From the NCBI RefSeq assembly GCF_001423185.1, contig NZ_LMOB01000001.1, forward strand, positions 1,533,889-1,597,888: a DNA stretch of 64,000 nucleotides. Direction: 5' to 3'. Source of the DNA: Plantibacter sp. Leaf314 (GTDB taxonomy: Bacteria > Actinomycetota > Actinomycetes > Actinomycetales > Microbacteriaceae). The notes beneath the pieces were generated by a model. It saw only the letters and a program-made list of their open reading frames with translations. It did not search any database and was not told where the DNA came from. This document shows positions 50,428 to 56,995 of the stretch, in pieces. Position 1 is the first letter of the stretch. Each line of letters begins with the position of its first letter. Position numbers and translations under genes: made by a program.

Positions 50428-51692
50428 GCCGACGCCTCGGTCGCCGCGTCTCCTCGGCCCACCGGGAACGTGACGGTGACGACGAGGCCACCCGAGGGGC
50501 GGGCGGCGAGGCGCATTTCCGCACCGTGGACCTCGACGATGCTCTCCACGATGGCGAGTCCGAGTCCCCGTGACCGCTCGGCGTCGCCCGCGACACGGCC
50601 ACCGACGCGGTAGAACGGCTCCGTGAGCCGCGCGACGGCCTCGGCCGGGAGGTGCTCGCCGGAGTTCTCGACCCGGAGCACCACGGCATCCTCCGGTGTG
50701 CCCGCGCGGGCCAGCGACACGTGCACGAACCCGCCGTCGACATTGTGCCGGACGGCGTTCTGGACGAGGTTCCCGCACAGGTGCTGCAGCATCCCCGCGT
50801 CGCCCAGGACGGAGCACTCCTCGAGATCGGTGGTGCACCGGAGACCACGGGCCGCTGCGGCCGTGGACACCGCGGCGACGGCGTCGGCGACGATCTCGTC
50901 GAGCTCGACCTCCGCGACGCCGAGCTCGGTGCGTCCGAGGTCGGCGAGGTCGAGGACGGCCTCCACGGTCCGGATGCTGCGCGTGTTCGTGTCGCGCAGG
51001 CGGGTGATGAGTTCGCGGACGGTCGCCTCGTCGAGGTGCTCGTCCTGTGCGGCGACGTCGAGCATCGCCTGCGTCGTCGCGAGCGGCGTCCGCAACTCGT
51101 GCGAGGCGTTCGCGGCGAACCGCTGGTGGGCGTGGAACGCGCGCTCGAGTCGTTCGAGCATGTGGTCGACGGTGTCGGAGAGGTCGGTGATCTCGTCGCG
51201 TGGTCCCGCGAGCGCGACCCGGTGGTCGAGCGAGCCGGCGGCCGCGCGCTGCGCCGCCCGGTTGATCTCCTGCAGCGGCCGGAGGAGTCGACCCGACATG
51301 AGCCACCCGACCCACGCGCTCGCACCGGCGAGGACGACGAGGACGATGAGGGACCACACCAGCAGGGTGTTCAGGATGTCACCCTGGTCGGACACGATGA
51401 GCGCAGCGCCGCCGTCGGCCGAGGTCAGGCCTTCCACCGGTCGGTAGGTCGCGGCGTCACCAGGGCCGTCGGTCGGTGTAGCCGCCTCCAGGCGTGTCGC
51501 GTCGACGGTGCCCGTCGTCGTGCGAATCGAGGTGATCGCGTAGGTCGGGACGTACCGCATGAAGGTGTAGATGAGGACGAGCATGACGGACCCGGCGATC
51601 GTGAACAGCGCCGCGTAGGTGAGCGTCAGGCGGAGGCGGACGGTCAGGCGGTTGGGGCGGGCGGCCCGGCCCGCGGCGGCGGTGCGCGGCAT
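50358..51692 (-). CDS. Sensor histidine kinase
   Basis: 444 residues. TM1 ~18-42, extracytosolic sensor loop ~43-105, TM2 ~107-130, HAMP ~131-185. The dimerisation box FAANASHELRTPLATTQAMLDV has phospho-accepting His198. The ATPase domain has the N box LCGNLVQNAVRHN and the G boxes RSRGLGLAIVESIVEVHG, with a final strand VTVTFPVG. It is an EnvZ/OmpR-class kinase. ATG overlaps the stop of the response regulator gene by 1 bp (TGATG). The 3' end overlaps pnuC by 70 bp tail to tail, encoding a poorly conserved tail. It probably works with the divergent ABC operon at 52549. Confidence 0.93.
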   Translation of the reverse strand: MPRTAAAGRAARPNRLTVRLRLTLTYAALFTIAGSVMLVLIYTFMRYVPTYAITSIRTTTGTVDATRLEAATPTDGPGDAATYRPVEGLTSADGGAALIVSDQGDILNTLLVWSLIVLVVLAGASAWVGWLMSGRLLRPLQEINRAAQRAAAGSLDHRVALAGPRDEITDLSDTVDHMLERLERAFHAHQRFAANASHELRTPLATTQAMLDVAAQDEHLDEATVRELITRLRDTNTRSIRTVEAVLDLADLGRTELGVAEVELDEIVADAVAAVSTAAAARGLRCTTDLEECSVLGDAGMLQHLCGNLVQNAVRHNVDGGFVHVSLARAGTPEDAVVLRVENSGEHLPAEAVARLTEPFYRVGGRVAGDAERSRGLGLAIVESIVEVHGAEMRLAARPSGGLVVTVTFPVGRGDAATEASAHLTGSARSPRAHTKKPASVNAP

Positions 51693-52354
51693 CAGTCGCC
51701 CTCGATCCGGTACCCGACACCGGGGACCGTCGTGATCACCCACGGTCGGCCGAGGCGACGGCGGAGGTTCGAGATCGTCACGCGGATGGTGTTCGTGAAG
51801 GGGTCGACGTTCTCGTCCCACGCCTTCTCGAGGAGCGTCTCCGCGCTCACCACACCACCGTCGGCGAGCAGCAGTTGCTCCAGGACGGCGAACTCCTTGC
51901 GCGAGAGCTTGACGTAGGCGCCGTCGCGGAAGACCTCCCGTCGGAACGGGTCGAGTCGGACGCCGGCGCGCTCCAGGACCGGAGGACGGGACTCGGTGGT
52001 GCGGCGGGCCAGGGCTCGGAGGCGGGCGATGAGCTCGGGGAACTCGAACGGCTTCGCGAGGTAGTCGTCGGCTCCGAGCCCCAGCCCGGAGACGGTGTCG
52101 TCGAGTCGGCGGGCGGCCGTGAGCATCATGACGCGGACCTCGGGGTGCTCGGCGACGACGATGCGGCAGACGTCGTCGCCATGGGTGCCCGGCAGATCGC
52201 GATCGAGGAGGATGACGTCGTAGTCGTTGATCGTGAGCGCCTCCAGCGCGGCGTCGCCGTCGAGCGCGACGTCGGCGGCGATCGCGGCCTGCCGGAGACC
52301 CGCACGGATCGCTTCGGCCAGGTAGGCCTCGTCCTCGGCGATCAGCACGCGCAT
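51692..52354 (-). CDS. OmpR/PhoB-type response regulator
   Basis: 220 residues. Receiver: MRVLIAEDEAYLAEAI (acidic pair), DVILLDRDLPG with phosphorylated Asp51, MLTAARRLDD (Thr switch), DYLAKPFEFPELIARLRAL (Lys). The C-terminal winged helix is VRLDPFRREVFRDGAYVKLSRKEFAVLEQLLLADGGVVSAETLLEKAWDENVDPFTNTIRVTISNLRRRLG. It partners with the downstream kinase (1-bp overlap). GAAAGGAAC precedes the ATG. It is divergent from the lipoprotein/MacB operon, the likely target. Confidence 0.94.
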   Translation of the reverse strand: MRVLIAEDEAYLAEAIRAGLRQAAIAADVALDGDAALEALTINDYDVILLDRDLPGTHGDDVCRIVVAEHPEVRVMMLTAARRLDDTVSGLGLGADDYLAKPFEFPELIARLRALARRTTESRPPVLERAGVRLDPFRREVFRDGAYVKLSRKEFAVLEQLLLADGGVVSAETLLEKAWDENVDPFTNTIRVTISNLRRRLGRPWVITTVPGVGYRIEGD

Positions 52355-52437
52355 GGGGTTCCTTTCGATGGGCGGGTGGGTGGGTGACCCGGCGAGCGTA
52401 CGGACACCGATCGGGCGTACCCCGAATGTCGGTTAGT

Positions 52438-52485
52438 CATCGTGCGCTGCACGATGTTCCGAGAACGTCAACGGTTTCCTTGACG
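52438..52485. promoter_or_regulatory. Two inverted repeats between the two-component and ABC operons
   Basis: CATCGTGC-GCT-GCACGATG (52438-52456) and CGTCAA-N8-TTGACG (52466-52485), both perfect, lie side by side in the 194-bp divergent region. They are good candidates for response-regulator binding; the second also contains a TTGACG -35-like hexamer. Confidence 0.5.
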
Positions 52486-52548
52486 CCCGGGCAACGCGTC
52501 ACCGAGTGGACTGGTCGTCACCAGTCAGCACGCAACGAAGGAGCGACC

Positions 52549-53082
52549 ATGCCCGTGCACACCACCACCACCCGTCCCGTCCGTCGGCCGTTCAGCACGC
52601 TCGCCGCGCTGATCGCCATCCCGTTCCTCGTCGGATCGCTCGCCGCATGCGCGTCAGGCTCACCCGAATCCGAGTCCCCGTCCCAGACCCCGTCGACCGT
52701 CCAGAGCTTCGAGGACTGGCAGCTCGCCTTCGCCTCCTGCATGCGCGACGAGGGGGTGGACCTCCCCGACCCCGGCAAGGACGGCTCCGGCGCAGCCATC
52801 AGCCTCGGCGACGCTGACCCGGAAGCCTTCACGGCCGCGTCCAAGACGTGCACCGACAAGCTCGGAACCCCGCCCGCACCGTCAGGCGGCGACGTCCCCG
52901 TCTCGGACCGGTTCGACGAGCAGCTCCAGATGGCCGAGTGCTTCCGCGAGCACGGCATCGAAGTCCCCGACCCGGTCAAGGGCGAGGCGATGAACATCCC
53001 GAGTGACATCCCTGAGGACGTGCTCGACGCCTGCGGCCTCGACCTGAGCAACGGCAGCTCGACCGGCTCGACCGGCCGATGA
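52549..53082 (+). CDS. Cys-rich lipoprotein heading a MacAB-type operon
   Basis: 177 residues. The signal peptide ends in LAAC (Cys34 lipidated). A Ser/Pro linker follows, then two repeats of the pattern ..C(M/F)RxxGVxxPDP: FASCMRDEGVDLPDPGKDG and MAECFREHGIEVPDPVKGE, each with nearby Cys (KTCTDKL, DACGLDL), giving four Cys for disulfides. This type of lipoprotein regularly precedes an adaptor and ABC transporter in actinobacteria; its function is unknown. GAAGGAG precedes the ATG. It overlaps the adaptor gene by 4 bp. Confidence 0.82.
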   Translation: MPVHTTTTRPVRRPFSTLAALIAIPFLVGSLAACASGSPESESPSQTPSTVQSFEDWQLAFASCMRDEGVDLPDPGKDGSGAAISLGDADPEAFTAASKTCTDKLGTPPAPSGGDVPVSDRFDEQLQMAECFREHGIEVPDPVKGEAMNIPSDIPEDVLDACGLDLSNGSSTGSTGR

Positions 53083-54143
53083 GCATCCGTCCTCAGATCG
53101 TCGCAGCCCTCTGCGTCGGCGCCGTCCTGATCTCGGGCGGCGCCGTCGCGAGCATCGCGGCTCTGTCCTCGGCCGGACCGACCGGCCAGGAGGAGCCGTC
53201 GAACACCGTCCGCACGGGTACCGCACCGATCACGGCAGGCGACCTCGCCGGTACGACCCAGGCGACCGGCACCCTCGACTACGCCGACCAACGGACCATC
53301 GGCGGCGGGGCCGGCATCGTCACCGCGGTCCCCGCCCCCGGCAGCACGGTGTCGCTCGGCGGCACCCTCTACGCCGTCGACAACGTCCCGATCACGCTCC
53401 TGCACGGACCGCTCCCCGCCTGGCGTGCGTTCGGGTCGGGCATGAGCGACGGACCGGACGTCCGGCAACTCGAGATGAGCCTCGCGGCGCTCGGGTACTT
53501 CGACCGTGAACCGGACGACGAGTTCGCCGCGTCCACCGCGCGTGCCATCGAGCGGTGGCAGGAGGCCCTCGGCGTCGAGGAGACGGGACGACTGGAGCTC
53601 GGCTCCGTCGTCTTCATGCCGGGCGACGTCAGGATCGCGTCGGTGGACGCCGCGGTCGGTACCGCCGCCTCGGACAAGGTCGTCACCGTGTCGTCGCTGA
53701 CCAAGCGCATCGACGTCCCGCTCAAGCTGGCGGATCAGCGTCTCGGCGTCGTCGGGACGAAGGTCGACGTGAACCTCCCCGGCGGCCAGCGCACGACCGG
53801 CACGGTGAGCGATGTCGGCGTCCCGACCGAATCGGACGCGGACGGTCAGAAGAAGGTCACGATCCCCGTCGGTGTCACCCTGGACGACCCTGCGGCGGCC
53901 GCGGAGCTCCAACGCGCGACCGTCACGGTCGGCTTCCCCACGGAACGACGCGAGAACGTCCTCTCCGTGCCGGTCGAAGCGCTCATCGCCATCGACGACA
54001 CGACCTTCGGCGTCGAGGTCGTCGACGGGAAGGGGAAGCACCGGCAGGTCCCCGTCACGACGGGGCTGTTCGCCGACGGGCGGGTCGAGGTCTCGGGAGA
54101 CGGTGTCCGCGAGGGTCTCGACGTCGTGGTGCCGGTGTCATGA
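53079..54143 (+). CDS. Efflux adaptor with peptidoglycan-binding domain (MacA-like)
   Basis: 354 residues. One N-terminal membrane anchor (ALCVGAVLISGGAVASIAALSS), then a lipoyl-like part (LAGTTQATGTLDYADQRTIGGGAGIVTAVPAPGSTVSLGGTLYAVD). A peptidoglycan-binding PG_binding_1 domain follows (GPDVRQLEMSLAALGYFDREPDDEFAASTARAIERWQ, ~127-165), then beta-barrel and membrane-proximal domains (VPVEALIAIDDTTFGVEVVD). It would link the ABC permease to the cell wall in place of an outer-membrane channel. It overlaps both neighbours by 4 bp. Confidence 0.87.
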   Translation: MSIRPQIVAALCVGAVLISGGAVASIAALSSAGPTGQEEPSNTVRTGTAPITAGDLAGTTQATGTLDYADQRTIGGGAGIVTAVPAPGSTVSLGGTLYAVDNVPITLLHGPLPAWRAFGSGMSDGPDVRQLEMSLAALGYFDREPDDEFAASTARAIERWQEALGVEETGRLELGSVVFMPGDVRIASVDAAVGTAASDKVVTVSSLTKRIDVPLKLADQRLGVVGTKVDVNLPGGQRTTGTVSDVGVPTESDADGQKKVTIPVGVTLDDPAAAAELQRATVTVGFPTERRENVLSVPVEALIAIDDTTFGVEVVDGKGKHRQVPVTTGLFADGRVEVSGDGVREGLDVVVPVS

Positions 54144-54871
54144 CGGACCCCAGGACGGTATCGCCCGCCGCCCCGGCACGGGCGGCCAGACCACCGATCA
54201 TCCACCTCGAGGGAGTCACCCGCGAATACGGAGAGCCACCCACCCTCGCGCTCGCCGGCGTCGACCTGGTGGTCGAGGAGGGTGAGTTCGTCGCGATCGT
54301 CGGACCGAGCGGCTCCGGGAAGTCGACGATGCTCAACCTCATCGGGACGCTCGACCGTCCCACCAGCGGCACCGCGCGGATCGCCGGCTCGGACGTCGGG
54401 CGCCTCTCGGACGCGAAGCTCTCGGCGCTCCGCGCGTACCGCATCGGCTTCGTGTTCCAGCAGTTCCATCTCGCCGACGGCTCGACCACGGTCGACAACG
54501 TCGCCGACGGCCTCATCTACGCCGGCGTCCCCCGGGCCGAGCGCCGTCGACGAGCGGTCGTCGCCCTCGAACGCGTCGGCCTCGGCCACCGACTCGGTCA
54601 TCGTCCCACGCAGCTCTCCGGCGGTGAGCGGCAGCGGGTCGCGATCGCACGCGCCGTGGTCGGCGACCCGCCGCTGCTCCTCGCCGACGAACCCACCGGC
54701 AACCTGGACTCCGTGTCCGGGGCGAGCATCGTCGACCTCCTGCACGAACTCCACGGGGCGGGGACCACCGTCGTGGTCATCACGCACGACGCCGAACTCG
54801 CAGCGCGACTGCCCCGGCAGGTGGCGATCCGTGACGGCCACATCGTCAGCGACTCGGGGCGCGCCGCATGA
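54140..54871 (+). CDS. ABC transporter ATP-binding protein (MacB/LolD type)
   Basis: 243 residues. Walker A GPSGSGKST, Q-loop VFQQFHL, signature LSGGERQRVAIARA, Walker B LLLADEPTGNLD (with GNLD typical of the MacB/LolD/FtsE group) and switch His ITHDAELA. All catalytic residues are intact. ATGA overlaps link it to the adaptor and permease genes. It powers the FtsX-type permease encoded next as a mechanotransmitting pump rather than an importer. Confidence 0.95.
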   Translation: MTDPRTVSPAAPARAARPPIIHLEGVTREYGEPPTLALAGVDLVVEEGEFVAIVGPSGSGKSTMLNLIGTLDRPTSGTARIAGSDVGRLSDAKLSALRAYRIGFVFQQFHLADGSTTVDNVADGLIYAGVPRAERRRRAVVALERVGLGHRLGHRPTQLSGGERQRVAIARAVVGDPPLLLADEPTGNLDSVSGASIVDLLHELHGAGTTVVVITHDAELAARLPRQVAIRDGHIVSDSGRAA

Positions 54872-56076
54872 GCGGGCCCATGAATCTCGACCACGACCGT
54901 CGGTCACGGCTCCTCGGTCGCGACATCCTCCGGCTCGGGACGACGGGTCTCCGGGCACGGCCGACACGTGCGGTCCTGTCCGCGCTGGGGATCGCGATCG
55001 GTATCGCGGCGATGATCGCGGTCGTCGGGATCTCCTCGTCCAGTCAGGCGAAACTGCAGGCGCAGCTCTCCGCCCTCGGGACGAACCTGCTGACCGTTCA
55101 ACCCGGCAAGGACCTCTTCGGCGAGGCGGCGACCCTGCCCGCGAACACCGTCGGCAAGGTGGGGCTGATCGACGGCGTCGAACGCGCCGGCTCGGCAGCG
55201 GCGCTCGACGGTGTGCTCGTCTACCGCAGCAGCCTCATCGACCGAGCGTCGAGCGGCGGCCTCTGGGCGGCCGCGGTGTCGGAGGGCCTGCTCGACGTCG
55301 TCGGCGGGAAGCTCGCCTCCGGCGACTGGCTGAACCGGGCGACGGGGAGCTACCCCGCCGTCGTCCTGGGGTCCAAGGCCGCAGAACGACTCGGCATCAC
55401 GACGGTCGGTTCGATGATCCAGCTCGGCGACCAGTACGTCACGGTGGTGGGCATCCTGGAGCCGCTCGACCTCGCACCGGAACTCGACACCGCGGCGATG
55501 ATCGGCGAGACCGTCGCCGCCGAACGCTTCGGGTACGACGGCGAACCGACCACGGTGTACGAACGGTCCACCGATGAGCGCGTCGAGGCCGTCCGCGACC
55601 TCCTCCCCCGCACGGTGAACCCCGCGGCGCCCGAGGAGGTCGAGGTCTCCAGACCGTCGGACGCCCTCGCCGCCAAACAGGCCGCCGATCAGGCCTTCAC
55701 CGGCCTCCTCCTGGGGCTCGGCTCGGTCGCCCTCCTCGTCGGCGGGATCGGGGTCGCGAACACGATGGTGATCTCCGTGCTCGAACGTCGACGGGAGATC
55801 GGCCTGCGTCGAGCGCTCGGTGCCACCCGCGGCCACATCCGATCGCAGTTCCTGACCGAGGCCCTCCTGCTCTCCGCCCTCGGCGGGGTCGCGGGCGCAG
55901 GCCTCGGAACGGCGGTGACGAGTGTCGTCGCCGCGATGAACGACTGGCCGACGGCCGTACCGCCGGAGGTACTGCTCGCGGGGGTCGGCGCCACGCTGGT
56001 GATCGGCGCGATCGCCGGCCTCTACCCGGCGATCCGCGCAGCCAGGACCCCACCGACCTCGGCCCTCAGCGGCTGA
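54868..56076 (+). CDS. FtsX-like ABC permease (MacB type)
   Basis: 402 residues. Helix 1 (AVLSALGIAIGIAAMIAVVGISSSSQAKLQAQLSALGTNLLTVQPG) is the MacB entry motif. A large extracytosolic domain (~70-260) follows, then three helices (LLLGLGSVALLVGGIGVANTMVISVLERRREIGLRRALGATRGHIRSQFLTEALLLSALGG ... VIGAIAGLYPAIRAARTPPTSALSG), including the conserved coupling helix ERRREIGLRRALGA. Together with the lipoprotein, adaptor and ATPase it forms an efflux or envelope-stress pump, probably under the divergent two-component system, for example against cell-wall-active peptides (inference). Confidence 0.93.
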   Translation: MSGPMNLDHDRRSRLLGRDILRLGTTGLRARPTRAVLSALGIAIGIAAMIAVVGISSSSQAKLQAQLSALGTNLLTVQPGKDLFGEAATLPANTVGKVGLIDGVERAGSAAALDGVLVYRSSLIDRASSGGLWAAAVSEGLLDVVGGKLASGDWLNRATGSYPAVVLGSKAAERLGITTVGSMIQLGDQYVTVVGILEPLDLAPELDTAAMIGETVAAERFGYDGEPTTVYERSTDERVEAVRDLLPRTVNPAAPEEVEVSRPSDALAAKQAADQAFTGLLLGLGSVALLVGGIGVANTMVISVLERRREIGLRRALGATRGHIRSQFLTEALLLSALGGVAGAGLGTAVTSVVAAMNDWPTAVPPEVLLAGVGATLVIGAIAGLYPAIRAARTPPTSALSG

Positions 56077-56103
56077 GCCGGGCCGGAACCCGACACCACC
56101 GTC

Positions 56104-56139
56104 CCGGGCCCGCTCACGGAGACACCGGAGCGGGCCCGG
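56104..56139. terminator. Bidirectional terminator
   Basis: A 12-bp stem CCGGGCCCGCTC/GAGCGGGCCCGG lies between the convergent macB-type and tetR genes. Confidence 0.75.
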
Positions 56140-56155
56140 ACGAGCGGAACCGCCT

Positions 56156-56842
56156 TCAGTCGTCGACGGCCTCGGTGAGGGCCCGGACGATGGCCGGGAG
56201 CGTCCGCATGGCGAGTTCGCGCGGCGAGCCCTCGTCGCCGTCCGGGTCCATGAGGACCGCCGTCTGGATCGCCGACTCGTAGAGGGCGACGACGATGTTC
56301 GCGATGTCGGGCGTCGGGATCGTGAACCTGACGCGCGCCAGCCCGGCCGCCTGGTCGAGCCACGCGGCGAGCTGCCGGCCCGCGCTCTCCTGATGCTGGA
56401 GGTACCGGGCGGCGACGCCGGAGTCGCGCATCGCGAGCATCCGGAACTCCGACTGCACGAGGCACCAGCGGCGGTCGTCCGGCTGGAGTTCGAGGAACGC
56501 GCGGATCAGGGCTTCGAGTGATCCCTCGGTGTACCGGCCCGCTGCGTCGAGGAGCGACGGACTGACGGTCTGCAATCCGGCCTCCAGCCGGTCGAGGCGG
56601 AGCTGGTTCTCCCGCGACTCGAGCGCGAAGAACAGCTCCTCCTTCGATTCGAAGTTGGAGTAGAAGGCACCTCGGGTGAACCCGGCGCGCTCACTGATCT
56701 GCTCGACCGAAGCCGCATGCACCCCGAGTTCGGCGAACACCTCGTAGGCGGCGTCGACGAGCCGCTCGCGGGTCCGTTGCCGGCGAGCCGATTCGACCGG
56801 CGCCTCGTCGTTCGGGGACTCGACTCCTTCGCGCACGTGCAT
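56156..56842 (-). CDS. TetR-family repressor of the MMPL/YhgE operon
   Basis: 228 residues. HTH at ~20-65: RERLVDAAYEVFAELGVHAASVEQISERAGFTRGAFYSNFESKEELFFAL, a textbook TetR domain. The C-terminal ligand domain (~75-225) contains RFTIPTPDIANIVVALYESAI. The ATG at 56842 has TAAGGT six bases upstream (leaderless). Three copies of a GATACA-N4-TGTATC palindrome lie between this gene and mmpL and are its likely operators, allowing control of both directions. Confidence 0.92.
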   Translation of the reverse strand: MHVREGVESPNDEAPVESARRQRTRERLVDAAYEVFAELGVHAASVEQISERAGFTRGAFYSNFESKEELFFALESRENQLRLDRLEAGLQTVSPSLLDAAGRYTEGSLEALIRAFLELQPDDRRWCLVQSEFRMLAMRDSGVAARYLQHQESAGRQLAAWLDQAAGLARVRFTIPTPDIANIVVALYESAIQTAVLMDPDGDEGSPRELAMRTLPAIVRALTEAVDD

Positions 56843-56848
56843 CCTGAC

Positions 56849-56854
56849 ACCTTA
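56849..56854 (-). promoter_or_regulatory. -10 element TAAGGT of tetR, predicted leaderless
   Basis: On the minus strand TAAGGT is followed by six bases and the ATG at 56842. Confidence 0.55.
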
Positions 56855-56879
56855 CTGACAGCAGTTCCGGCCCCTTGCC

Positions 56880-56929
56880 GATACACGAGTGTATCGAATA
56901 CAGTCATGTATCGGATACACCGCTGTATC
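56880..56929. promoter_or_regulatory. Three tandem TetR-type operators at 17-bp spacing
   Basis: GATACACGAGTGTATC (56880-56895), AATACAGTCATGTATC (56897-56912) and GATACACCGCTGTATC (56914-56929). Consensus GATACA-N4-TGTATC, with start-to-start distance exactly 17 bp twice. The first two differ from each other only in the outer base and spacer. The array lies between the tetR -10 and the mmpL start. Confidence 0.8.
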
Positions 56930-56995
56930 GAATCTGTCCGAACCCGTCGGCCGGTCCGACTGCTCGCAGCGCACCGGCCTCGCTAGGAGCGACGC

